Made by a program: the position numbers and the translations under genes
Notes under the pieces: generated by a model
Seen by the model: only the letters and a program-made list of their open reading frames with translations
What the model was told of the DNA's origin: nothing
Databases searched by the model: none
Assembly (NCBI RefSeq): GCF_019599275.1
Contig: NZ_JAHZTD010000001.1
Span: 1 to 64,000 of the forward strand
Length of the DNA stretch: 64,000 nt
Direction: 5' to 3'
From: Hymenobacter sp. HSC-4F20
Lineage (GTDB): Bacteria; Bacteroidota; Bacteroidia; Cytophagales; Hymenobacteraceae
In this document: positions 8,880 to 16,064 of the stretch, in pieces
How positions within the stretch are numbered: position 1 is the first letter of the stretch
How the letters are laid out: every line of letters begins with the position of its first letter

Positions 8880-8910
8880 CAAAGGTAGCGGAAGCCGAGG
8901 CGCATGCCAA
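8880..8910 (-). promoter_or_regulatory. purB promoter (TTG-N20-TACCTTTG)
   Basis: On the minus strand TTG (8910-8908) is followed after 20 bases by TACCTTTG (8887-8880), matching the Bacteroidetes sigma-ABfr consensus of TTG about 20 bases before TAnnTTTG. Transcription would begin near 8873, leaving a leader of about 25 bases. Confidence 0.75.
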
Positions 8911-8932
8911 TCGGGGCGCGGGCCTTTTTCGC

Positions 8933-8940
8933 TACCTTTG
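8933..8940 (+). promoter_or_regulatory. -7 box TACCTTTG of the transglycosylase gene
   Basis: A perfect TAnnTTTG element 75 bases before the GTG start at 9016, divergent from the purB promoter and about 45 bases from it. No clear TTG lies at the -33 distance. Confidence 0.6.
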
Positions 8941-9015
8941 TTGTCCGAGCGGCGGCGGGTTCGGCACGAATCTAGCAGAGCCCGGCCGCGAGTTCCTTTC
9001 TCCCGAATTGTTCGC

Positions 9016-11175
9016 GTGACTCCAGCAACCAAGAAAAAAATCGGCATCGGCCTGGGCATCCTGGCGGCACTTCTGCTTCTGGGCCTCGGCATCTTCCTGT
9101 TTAAGCGCCAGCAGCTTCTGGAGTATGCTCTGCAGCAAGTAAAAGCCAAAGTAGAGCGCAAGTACCCGGTGGTACTAACGTTGGGCCCGGCCCGCTTCAC
9201 CGACCTGAACACGGTGCAGCTCGAGGGCGTTAGCATGGTGCCCACCGCTACCCCCGACACGCTTCTGAAGGCCCAGGTAGTGCGGGCCTCGCTAAGTGTA
9301 CGCAGCTTGTTTGCCGGCCGCCCGGTGTTCAGCAACCTCGAAATCAATAATGCCCGCCTCACGGCCCGCAAAGCGCGCAACGGCCAGGATAATTACTCTT
9401 TCCTCTATAAAAAGAAGAAAAACCAGCCCGTGGTGCCCCGTGATACCACCAACGGCACCAACTACGGCCTCCTGGCCAACCAGCTGCTGGAAGCCACCTT
9501 CGATAACATTCCGGAGGAAGCCGATTTTCAGAACTTCCTGGTAACCTACCGCAGCCCGCGCCACGAAGCCACACTTAATATGCCGCGCTTAGCCATTGAG
9601 GACGGCGACATTACGGGCCAGCTGACGGCGGTTATCGACTCCGTAGAAAATCGGATGGGTGTGCAGGGCCGCATCGATGCCGGCGACTACGAAGTGGATG
9701 CCCAGGTGTTTGGCCTGGACCGCCGCCCCGTGGTGCTGCCCTATGTGCAGCGTCGCTACGGCGCCCGGGTGCAGTTCGATACCATTCGGGTTAGTCTGAG
9801 CGAGAAAGACCTGAGCGGCGACGATGAGCTGACGGTGAAAGGCACCGCGTCTGCCGCTAATTTTATCGTCAATCACCCGAAGCTTTCCGACAGCGACGTG
9901 CGCTTTCCGCGCGGGGGCATCGATTTCGTGATGCGCTTGGGGCAGGCTTCGTTTGCCCTGGAAAAGGGTACGCGGGTGCTGCTCAATAAAATGGAGCTGT
10001 TTCCGGAGCTGAGCATGCGGCGCCTACCGGTGCCCCAGCGCGTGATTGGTAAGGAAATCAATGGTCTGACCAGCCGTAATCAGTTGTTGGCCGGCGTTCA
10101 GGTGAAGCTGAATGTGGAATCGGCGGAAACCAAGGCCAACGACTTCTTTGCTTCCCTACCCGAAGGCATGTTCGAAACCTTGGAGGGCACCCAGGCCGAA
10201 GGCACGCTCAAGTACCATCTCATGGCCGACCTGGACATGAATAAGCTAGACAGCCTAAAGTTTGATTCGGGCTTGCAAGCTACCCAGTTCCGCATTACCC
10301 GCTTTGGCCGCGAAAACCTCGACAAGCTCAACCAGGAGTTTCCCTACACCGCTTATAACGATAAAGGCGACTCGGTGAAAACGTTTATGGTCGGCTCCTC
10401 AAACCCGGAGTTCACTCCCTACAACGAGGTGCCCGACTACCTAAAGTATGCCATCATGACGGCCGAAGACCCGCGCTTTATGACGCACCGGGGCTTTATG
10501 GAAAAGGCCTTGGTAAAATCGGCCATCCACGACATCAAGGAGCAGCGCTTCGCCCGGGGCGGCAGTACTATTTCCATGCAGCTGGTGAAAAACGTGTTTC
10601 TGACGCGGAAGAAAACCCTGGTGCGCAAAGCCGAAGAGGCTTTGATTGTCTGGATTATAGAGAACACCCGCCTGGCTTCCAAGGAACGCATGTTTGAGGT
10701 GTATCTGAACATCATTGAGTGGGGACCAAAAATCTATGGCGTGCACGAGGCAGCGCAGTTCTACTTCGATAAGCAGCCATCCAATCTTAACCTCTCGGAA
10801 AGCCTGTTTCTGGCCAGTATCATTCCGCGCCCGAAGTCGTACCGGGCGGGCTTCAACCAGTATGGGGAGATGCGCGGGGCTGCACGCTATTTCCACCGGC
10901 TGATTGCACAGCTCATGGCCCGTAAAGGCTATATCTCGCAGAGCGAGTACGAAAGCCTGGGCAGCTCGGTGAATTTTCAGGGTCCGGCCCGGCAGTACAT
11001 CGTGCGTGCTACCCGCGACACCGTGCGCACCGTAGTAGCCGCCGACTCCTCGCAGTATGAGCCGCTCAACCTGATTGACCTGCTCGGCGGTAATACGGCC
11101 CCCGATGCCGGTGCCAACACGGGCCAGGGCACGCCCCCTGAAGGCCAGCCGGCTACCCCCCCCAACAAGCCCTAA
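9016..11175 (+). CDS. AsmA-like protein fused to a peptidoglycan glycosyltransferase (GT51) domain
   Basis: A 719-aa protein. An N-terminal membrane anchor (about residues 7-28) is followed by some 440 residues resembling AsmA/DUF3971-type envelope domains, with beta-rich repeats such as PARFTDLNTVQLEGV and LEINNARL. The last 260 residues form a GT51 transglycosylase: TAEDPRFMTHRGF with the catalytic Glu at about 484, GGSTISMQLVKN, and YLNIIEWGPKIYGVHEAAQFYF. GT51 enzymes polymerise lipid II into glycan strands in the periplasm. No transpeptidase domain follows; the tail is Pro/Gly-rich. The start is the GTG at 9016, since the open frame before it overlaps the divergent promoter region. Confidence 0.85.
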   Translation: MTPATKKKIGIGLGILAALLLLGLGIFLFKRQQLLEYALQQVKAKVERKYPVVLTLGPARFTDLNTVQLEGVSMVPTATPDTLLKAQVVRASLSVRSLFAGRPVFSNLEINNARLTARKARNGQDNYSFLYKKKKNQPVVPRDTTNGTNYGLLANQLLEATFDNIPEEADFQNFLVTYRSPRHEATLNMPRLAIEDGDITGQLTAVIDSVENRMGVQGRIDAGDYEVDAQVFGLDRRPVVLPYVQRRYGARVQFDTIRVSLSEKDLSGDDELTVKGTASAANFIVNHPKLSDSDVRFPRGGIDFVMRLGQASFALEKGTRVLLNKMELFPELSMRRLPVPQRVIGKEINGLTSRNQLLAGVQVKLNVESAETKANDFFASLPEGMFETLEGTQAEGTLKYHLMADLDMNKLDSLKFDSGLQATQFRITRFGRENLDKLNQEFPYTAYNDKGDSVKTFMVGSSNPEFTPYNEVPDYLKYAIMTAEDPRFMTHRGFMEKALVKSAIHDIKEQRFARGGSTISMQLVKNVFLTRKKTLVRKAEEALIVWIIENTRLASKERMFEVYLNIIEWGPKIYGVHEAAQFYFDKQPSNLNLSESLFLASIIPRPKSYRAGFNQYGEMRGAARYFHRLIAQLMARKGYISQSEYESLGSSVNFQGPARQYIVRATRDTVRTVVAADSSQYEPLNLIDLLGGNTAPDAGANTGQGTPPEGQPATPPNKP

Positions 11176-11194
11176 GCCAGGGAGGTGAGCAAGC

Positions 11195-11238
11195 ATACCA
11201 AAGCCCCGGAGCTGCACGCAGCTCCGGGGCTTTGGTAT
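11195..11238. terminator. Bidirectional terminator between convergent genes
   Basis: An 18-bp perfect stem (ATACCAAAGCCCCGGAGC, 11195-11212, with 11221-11238), extendable by three inner pairs, between the transglycosylase and TerC genes that converge here. Confidence 0.85.
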
Positions 11239-11279
11239 GAAAAGGGAGGTAGGAAGCCGCTAAGCTATTCTGCAAAAAT

Positions 11280-12221
11280 CTAGCGGGGCTCCTCCGTAGC
11301 AACGGAGTCTTTCTTAGGAAACAAGAGCGACAACCCTATGGAGCCGGCCAGAATGAGGCCTACCACTCCCAAGGAAATACCCATCGGGATGTGCAGTATA
11401 TCTGCCACCAAGAGCTTCGCCCCGATAAAGATCAGGATAAGCGAAAGGCCGTAGTGCAGGTAATGAAACAGGCGCATGAGGCCCTCGAGGGCGAAATACA
11501 AGGCGCGCAGCCCTAGCAAAGCAAACACGTTGCTGGTATACACAATAAACGTGTCGCGCGAAATGGCCAGAATAGCGGGAATAGAGTCGGCGGCGAAAAC
11601 CACGTCAGTAGTTTCTACCATGACGAGCACCACCAGGAGAGGGGTAGCAAAGAGCGTCCCGTTCTGCCGCACAAAGAATTTTCCTTCGTGCAAGCGGTTG
11701 GTGATGGGCAAGTGGCGGCTCAGGAACTTCACCACCGGGTTGTTGTCGGGGTCAATTTCAGGCTCTCCACCGCTGGTGGCCATCTTCACGCCAGTATACA
11801 CCAAGAAAGCGCCCAGCACATAGAGCAGGAAGTGAAACTTAGCCAGCAGGGCCGCGCCCGCCAGAATAAATGCCGCCCGCAGCAGGAGCGCCCCAATGAT
11901 GCCCCAAAACAGAATTTTGTGCTGGTATTGCTGCGGGACCTTGAAATAGCTGAAAATGAGCAGGAAGACAAACAAGTTGTCGACGCTCAGGGACTTCTCG
12001 ATGAGGTAGCCAGTCAGGAATTCGAGGGCGGCCTGCCTACCCAATGAGCGATACACTAGGTAGTTAAAGCTGAGGGAAAGCAGAATCCAGAAGGCACTCC
12101 AGCCCAGCGCCTCCCGCATGCGCACTACGTGGGCTTTGCGGTTGAACACGAGCAGGTCCAGCAGCAGCAGAACCAGCACAAAGGCATTGAAGCCAACCCA
12201 GAAGAGCGGAGTGTTTTCCAT
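11280..12221 (-). CDS. TerC/Alx family membrane protein
   Basis: A 313-aa protein with about eight to nine transmembrane helices. It carries the TerC family hallmarks: the acidic intramembrane motif in EKSLSVDNLFVFLLIF (about residue 95) and the second in TTDVVFAADSIPAIL (about residue 205). Family members such as Alx and MeeY export manganese or protect against metal and tellurite stress. The ATG at 12221 lies only 7 bases after a TATCTTAC box, so the mRNA may have almost no leader. A second, different TerC protein is encoded at 18872-19636. Confidence 0.9.
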   Translation of the reverse strand: MENTPLFWVGFNAFVLVLLLLDLLVFNRKAHVVRMREALGWSAFWILLSLSFNYLVYRSLGRQAALEFLTGYLIEKSLSVDNLFVFLLIFSYFKVPQQYQHKILFWGIIGALLLRAAFILAGAALLAKFHFLLYVLGAFLVYTGVKMATSGGEPEIDPDNNPVVKFLSRHLPITNRLHEGKFFVRQNGTLFATPLLVVLVMVETTDVVFAADSIPAILAISRDTFIVYTSNVFALLGLRALYFALEGLMRLFHYLHYGLSLILIFIGAKLLVADILHIPMGISLGVVGLILAGSIGLSLLFPKKDSVATEEPR

Positions 12222-12227
12222 CGGGCA

Positions 12228-12235
12228 GTAAGATA
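12228..12235 (-). promoter_or_regulatory. -7 box TATCTTAC of terC-like gene
   Basis: On the minus strand CCTGTATCTTAC ends 7 bases before the ATG. The decamer CCTGTATCTT also precedes the second TerC gene (19646-19655 region). The predicted transcription start falls at or next to the start codon. Confidence 0.45.
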
Positions 12236-12289
12236 CAGGGGCAGCGCGTTATATGCCGCCACCAGGCACCCGAACCGTGCCCGAGTTGC

Positions 12290-13096
12290 TTACCGGGTTT
12301 CCGAGGCCGAGGTTGCGGGTACTACCGCCAGGGTACTGTCATCGGAAACAGGAGCCCCGGGCGCTACCCGCTCGAAACGCCGAAACCAGCTGCTTAGCTT
12401 CATTTGTACTACCCCAAAGAGAGCCTCCTTGAAGATGCCCTTGCTCATTTTGGAGGCCCCGCGGGTTCGGTCGGTGAAGATGATGGGAACTTCCTTGATG
12501 CGGAAGCCATACTTATACGCCAGCCACTTCATTTCAATCTGGAAGGCATACCCCACAAACTTGATTTGCTCCAGCGGAATGGTCCGCAGCACCCGGGCCG
12601 TGTAGCACTTAAAGCCCGCCGTAGCATCCATGATAGGCATGCGGGTAATCAGGCGCACGTAAGCCGAGGCAAAATACGACATCAGCACCCGGTCCATGGG
12701 CCAGTTCACTACGTTTACGCCCTGGATGTAGCGCGAGCCGATGGCCAGATCGTAGCCTTGGTGGGCGCAGGCATCGTACAGGCGAATGAGGTCGTCGGGG
12801 TTGTGGGAGAAGTCGGCATCCATCTCAAACACGTACTGGTAGCCGTGGGACAAAGCCCAGCGGAAGCCGTGAATGTACGCCGTGCCGAGGCCCAGCTTGC
12901 CCTTGCGCTCCTCCAAAAACAGGCGTCCTTCGAACTCGGGCAGGAGGCTGCGCACAATCTCGGCCGTACCGTCCGGCGAGCCGTCGTCGATGACAAGCAC
13001 ATCGAAGGGTTGAGGCAATGAAAAGACCTTGCGGATGATTAACTCCGCATTTTCACGCTCATTGTAGGTCGGTATCAGGACAAGCCCGTCATTCAT
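12290..13096 (-). CDS. Polyprenol-phosphate mannosyltransferase-like GT2
   Basis: A 268-aa soluble GT-A protein close to dolichyl-phosphate mannose synthase: LVLIPTYNERENAELII at the start, IDDGSPDGT, MDADFSHNP as the metal-binding DxD motif at about residue 95, and a GSRYIQGV segment. It lacks the C-terminal membrane helices of the GT2 at 3511. It probably makes a polyprenyl-phosphate sugar used by membrane glycosyltransferases. A TACCTTTA box lies 6 bases before the ATG, so the transcript may be leaderless. Confidence 0.9.
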   Translation of the reverse strand: MNDGLVLIPTYNERENAELIIRKVFSLPQPFDVLVIDDGSPDGTAEIVRSLLPEFEGRLFLEERKGKLGLGTAYIHGFRWALSHGYQYVFEMDADFSHNPDDLIRLYDACAHQGYDLAIGSRYIQGVNVVNWPMDRVLMSYFASAYVRLITRMPIMDATAGFKCYTARVLRTIPLEQIKFVGYAFQIEMKWLAYKYGFRIKEVPIIFTDRTRGASKMSKGIFKEALFGVVQMKLSSWFRRFERVAPGAPVSDDSTLAVVPATSASETR

Positions 13097-13101
13097 TGCC
13101 G

Positions 13102-13109
13102 TAAAGGTA
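13102..13109 (-). promoter_or_regulatory. -7 box TACCTTTA of the GT2 gene
   Basis: TACCTTTA on the minus strand ends 6 bases before the ATG at 13096; a leaderless or near-leaderless mRNA is implied. Confidence 0.5.
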
Positions 13110-13235
13110 GAAGTTTGTTTGGTGTGCCGCTGCAGGGAAACACGGCAGCCGGATGCAAACTTCGGGTGGTAGCTACAGATGCAAAACCATAGCCTCAGGT
13201 TGCCTGCACGCCAGATTGTGCCCTCTAGCTAACAT

Positions 13236-13270
13236 ACCAAGCCTAGGCATAAGTTCTGCTTAGGCTTGGT
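13236..13270 (-). terminator. Terminator after protoporphyrinogen oxidase gene
   Basis: A 10-bp perfect stem (ACCAAGCCTA with TAGGCTTGGT), continued by four more pairs including one wobble, with a 7-base loop. It lies 30 bases past the hemG stop. Confidence 0.75.
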
Positions 13271-13299
13271 GGCAGGCAGAAGCCAACTGAGCCTGAAGC

Positions 13300-14634
13300 C
13301 TAACCCGCCGCCAGCGTAGTGGCCAGGTTGCGGGCATGGCGGACGCAGTCAGGGACGCCCACCCCGGCCCGCCAGTTGGCCGTCACGTGCAGGCCTTGCT
13401 GGGCCAGGGCATCGGCGGCAGCATGGGCCGGTACAATGCGGGCATCGAACTGCGGAATGGCCCGTTCCCAGTAGTAGCGGTACTGCCACACGGGCTCCGC
13501 GCCGGCTGCTACCCCGTACAAGCGGCTTAACTCGTGATGAACGGCCGCTTTTTGCTCGGCTTCCGGTTGGCGGGCCTGAGCTTCGTACTGACTACCCCCC
13601 ACAAAGGTGGTAAACAGTACCTGCCCGCTAGGCACACGGTTCGGAAAAATAGAGCTGGTCCAGATGCTGCCGGCCGCGTAGGGCTGCTCCGCTTTCGGGT
13701 GCAGGGCCCCAAACCCATCCAGCGGATGCTGCACGTCGGCCCGCTGATAGGCAGTGTATACGGCGGCCATAGGGGGGTAATACACCTGCGCCAGAGCCGC
13801 CGCTTCCGCCGGAAACTGGTCTTGCAGCAGTGGGGCGGCCGCGTACGTTGGCAGAGTCAGGACTACCTGGTGGTACAGGCGCGGGGCAGGACCGGCAGTA
13901 GTTTCCAACTCCCAGAGCCCATCATCCGGACGACGGCGCAGGATGGTAGCGGCCTGACCAAAATGAGCGCGGCGAAGCTTCCGGGCCAGGGTATCCGTTA
14001 GGGTCTGCAGGCCCTCGCGCAGCGTAAAGATGCGCCGGCGCCCTCCCGCTGCACTCTTGCTCTTCATCAGCCCGCGCACTACGGAGCCGTGCTGCTGCTC
14101 CAGGGCCGCCAGTTGCGGAAAGGTTTTGTGCAGCAGCAGCTGTTCAGGGTCGCCGGCGTAAATGCCGGAAATAAACGGGTTCAGAGCATACTCTACCACC
14201 TCAGCGCCAAAACGACGCCGGAAGAAATGAGCCAGGGTTTCTTGCGGATCGGGTGGTAGGGCGGGGCGGGTAAGCTCGCGCAAAAAACTGAAACGCGCCT
14301 TCAGGCTGAAAAACGAGCTGGTGAGTAAGCTCGGGGGCGAGGCCGGCAGCTTCTGGTAGCGGCCCTGGCGCAGTACATAGCGGTTTTGGCTCACGGCGGC
14401 TGCGTCCTGAATCTGAGACGTCAGGCCGAGGCCCTCAAGCAGGTCGCGCAGCTCATCCGAAAGCTGCAGGGAGTTGGGGCCGGTTTCAATCAGGTAGGGG
14501 CCGTGTTGCTCTGAGCGGATGGTACCACCGGGGTGCGGTGCGGCGTCAAACAAATCGTAGTCGAGGCCGGCGCGCTGCAGGTACCAGGCCAGCGTAAGGC
14601 CCGATATGCCGCCGCCCAGAATTGCAATGGGCAT
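13300..14634 (-). CDS. hemG: Protoporphyrinogen oxidase (FAD-dependent)
   Basis: A 444-aa flavoprotein that oxidises protoporphyrinogen IX (or coproporphyrinogen III in some bacteria) to the porphyrin in haem synthesis. The N-terminus MPIAILGGGISGLTLAWYL is the FAD-binding dinucleotide fold, followed by the GGTIRSE motif and IETGPNSL typical of HemY/PPOX amine-oxidase-like proteins. The C-terminus ends in a GVPDCVRHARNLATTL segment that closes the FAD site. The length fits the family. The gene stands alone and is divergent from the HAD phosphatase gene. HemY would be an equivalent name. Confidence 0.93.
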   Translation of the reverse strand: MPIAILGGGISGLTLAWYLQRAGLDYDLFDAAPHPGGTIRSEQHGPYLIETGPNSLQLSDELRDLLEGLGLTSQIQDAAAVSQNRYVLRQGRYQKLPASPPSLLTSSFFSLKARFSFLRELTRPALPPDPQETLAHFFRRRFGAEVVEYALNPFISGIYAGDPEQLLLHKTFPQLAALEQQHGSVVRGLMKSKSAAGGRRRIFTLREGLQTLTDTLARKLRRAHFGQAATILRRRPDDGLWELETTAGPAPRLYHQVVLTLPTYAAAPLLQDQFPAEAAALAQVYYPPMAAVYTAYQRADVQHPLDGFGALHPKAEQPYAAGSIWTSSIFPNRVPSGQVLFTTFVGGSQYEAQARQPEAEQKAAVHHELSRLYGVAAGAEPVWQYRYYWERAIPQFDARIVPAHAAADALAQQGLHVTANWRAGVGVPDCVRHARNLATTLAAG

Positions 14635-14660
14635 GAGAAGGGAATGAGGTGATGGGGAGG

Positions 14661-14668
14661 TAAAGATA
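14661..14668 (-). promoter_or_regulatory. -7 box TATCTTTA of hemG
   Basis: TATCTTTA on the minus strand, 27 bases before the hemG ATG. It faces away from the TACCTTTG box of the divergent gene 20 bases away. Confidence 0.5.
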
Positions 14669-14687
14669 CTAAGTAGGGGTAGGGCCT

Positions 14688-14695
14688 TACCTTTG
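14688..14695 (+). promoter_or_regulatory. -7 box TACCTTTG of the HAD phosphatase gene
   Basis: A perfect TAnnTTTG element 95 bases before the ATG at 14790, leaving an untranslated leader of about 85 bases. Confidence 0.6.
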
Positions 14696-14789
14696 CCGGG
14701 CTGAGGTTATTTCAGGCAACTCATTTTACCTCTCCCGTGTGACCAAAAACCTCATAGCCTCATCTGCTCGTTACCCCATCACCACACAC

Positions 14790-15317
14790 ATGAACAAAGC
14801 TGTATTTCTGGACCGCGACGGGGTGTTAAATGAAGAAATTGGGCACTACGTGTGGGAGCTGGAAAAATTTGTGGTGTTGGAGGATGTGCCCGAAAGCTTG
14901 GCCCGGCTAAAGCAGGCAGGGTACCACCTCATCGTGGTAACCAACCAGGCCGGTATTGCCAAAGGATTGTATTCGGAAGCAGAGGTGCAGGCCTGCCACC
15001 AGAAGCTGCAGCAGGCCACGGGCAATCTGCTGGATGCCCTGTACTTCGCTCCGGCTCACCCCAGCGTGTCGGAGTCGTTGCTGCGGAAGCCCGATTCGCT
15101 GATGCTGGAAAAGGCCATAGCCCGCTTTCACCTCGACCCGGCCCAGTGCTGGATGGTGGGCGACCGGCTGCGCGATATGCACGCCGGCCAGAAAGCCGGC
15201 GTGCGGGGTATTCTGGTGGGTACTGCGGAACCCGCCGAGTACCAGCCCCGCGTAGCTAACCTGCGCGCGGCCACCGATATTATTCTGGCAGTAACTCCTG
15301 AAAGGCATTTCGTTTAA
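14790..15317 (+). CDS. HAD-IIIA phosphatase, GmhB-like
   Basis: A 175-aa hydrolase. It has the DxD nucleophile motif in FLDRDGVLNEE (residues 6-16), motif II threonine in VVTNQAGIAKG, and motifs III/IV in LEKAI and VGDRLRDMHAGQKAG. This is the layout of D-glycero-D-manno-heptose-1,7-bisphosphate 7-phosphatase (GmhB). The cysteine-rich zinc loop of E. coli GmhB is missing: the equivalent segment reads FAPAHPSVSESLLRKP without cysteine. The sugar bisphosphate role fits the nearby GT9 heptosyltransferase-like gene, but a histidinol-phosphatase-like or other HAD role is possible. The frame is open earlier (14739), but the ATG at 14790 matches the family start. Confidence 0.85.
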   Translation: MNKAVFLDRDGVLNEEIGHYVWELEKFVVLEDVPESLARLKQAGYHLIVVTNQAGIAKGLYSEAEVQACHQKLQQATGNLLDALYFAPAHPSVSESLLRKPDSLMLEKAIARFHLDPAQCWMVGDRLRDMHAGQKAGVRGILVGTAEPAEYQPRVANLRAATDIILAVTPERHFV

Positions 15318-15321
15318 CGCG

Positions 15322-15372
15322 CGAAGCAGCCGGGGCCGCTTTCATAGGTAGAAAGCGGCCCCGGCTGCTTCG
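15322..15372. terminator. 22-bp perfect hairpin, bidirectional terminator
   Basis: Bases 15322-15343 pair perfectly with 15351-15372 (core GCAGCCGGGGCCGC), loop 7. It starts 5 bases after the HAD stop and ends 23 bases before the stop of the convergent micro-lipoprotein gene. Confidence 0.88.
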
Positions 15373-15394
15373 GACCGAAAATAGCCTGGGTGGG

Positions 15395-15544
15395 TTACTG
15401 TCGCTCAGTGGGGGTAGCCGTGCTAGCCATAGCCGGAGTGGCTACCTGCGTGGCGGGTTTAGCGGCCGAGTACGCCGGACACTGCGTGCGACAAGAAGTA
15501 GTACCTACCAACGCTACAATGCTTAACAGCAGTAGTTTCTTCAT
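15395..15544 (-). CDS. Micro-lipoprotein, 49 aa
   Basis: A short protein starting MKKLLLLSIVALVGTTSC: a lysine start, hydrophobic core and a lipobox (VGTTSC, with Cys at residue 18) predicting a lipid-anchored outer-membrane or periplasmic peptide. The mature part begins with RTQCPAYSAAK and ends TPTERQ. The next gene upstream (15744-15899) encodes a sister with the same QCPAYS motif and TERQ end. The ATG at 15544 is preferred over an earlier ATG because it begins the signal peptide. The function is unknown. Confidence 0.75.
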   Translation of the reverse strand: MKKLLLLSIVALVGTTSCRTQCPAYSAAKPATQVATPAMASTATPTERQ

Positions 15545-15676
15545 GGTAAAATTCAATTTAAATGGTGTCGAAAGCCCCATCAACTAGTTCAACCGCAGTG
15601 CTTTCTGTGTGGTAACGATAAGGTAACGCCGAAATTGTCCGGTTCGTTCTAAATAATAAATTAGGGAATTAATGCA

Positions 15677-15709
15677 AAAAGCTCCTTTCCGTACTGGAAA
15701 GGAGCTTTT
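15677..15709 (-). terminator. Terminator between the two micro-lipoprotein genes
   Basis: A 14-bp stem (AAAAGCTCCTTTCC with its complement, 15677-15690 and 15696-15709), loop GTACT. In the minus direction it ends in a T-run. It lies 34 bases past the stop of the 51-aa gene, so the two sister genes are probably transcribed separately. Confidence 0.8.
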
Positions 15710-15743
15710 GTGGGGTAAGTAAGAAACTTCGATAGCCGAAAGC

Positions 15744-15899
15744 TTACTGACGCTCAGTAGAAGTGCTGTGCTGAGCCGTGATAGTAGAAGAAATACGGGA
15801 GGCGTCTTTCGTGCTGCTATACGCCGGGCACTGGGATTTTTTGTTGCAGGAGCTCAGCCCGAGCCCAGCTACGCAAGCGAAAAGTAGTACTTTTTTCAT
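15744..15899 (-). CDS. Micro-lipoprotein, 51 aa (sister of 15395-15544)
   Basis: A 51-aa frame with a lipoprotein signal: MKKVLLFACVAGLGLSSC, lipobox Cys at residue 18. The mature part begins NKKSQCPAYSSTK and ends STERQ, sharing QCPAYS and TERQ with the 49-aa neighbour. A TACCTTTA box lies about 50 bases upstream and a terminator downstream, so it appears to be a complete single-gene unit. The function is unknown. Confidence 0.72.
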   Translation of the reverse strand: MKKVLLFACVAGLGLSSCNKKSQCPAYSSTKDASRISSTITAQHSTSTERQ

Positions 15900-15950
15900 G
15901 AGAATAATTGAAATGTGCTAAGGGCGTGCCCGGATGTACGTGTCGGGTGG

Positions 15951-15958
15951 TAAAGGTA
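15951..15958 (-). promoter_or_regulatory. -7 box TACCTTTA of the 51-aa lipoprotein gene
   Basis: TACCTTTA on the minus strand, 52 bases upstream of the ATG at 15899. Confidence 0.45.
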
Positions 15959-16028
15959 ACCGAACCAGCAACGGCTTGCAACTCAAGGTATGCTCACTTC
16001 GACCAGTAGCCTGTTGGGGCCGGTAAAA

Positions 16029-16060
16029 AATGGGAGTCTTCCCGGCGGAAGACTCCCATT
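16029..16060 (-). terminator. speA terminator
   Basis: A 14-bp stem AATGGGAGTCTTCC with its complement, loop CGGC, followed in the minus direction by a run of T. It begins 4 bases after the speA stop. Confidence 0.88.
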
Positions 16061-16064
16061 CGTG

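Noticed and set aside
8850..9380. N-terminal extension of the purB frame by 177 codons
   Set aside because: It covers the divergent promoters and the start of the transglycosylase gene on the other strand; the PurB family starts at the ATG at 8849.
12404..13021. A 205-codon plus-strand frame
   Set aside because: It is antisense to the GT2 gene, whose motifs are clear.
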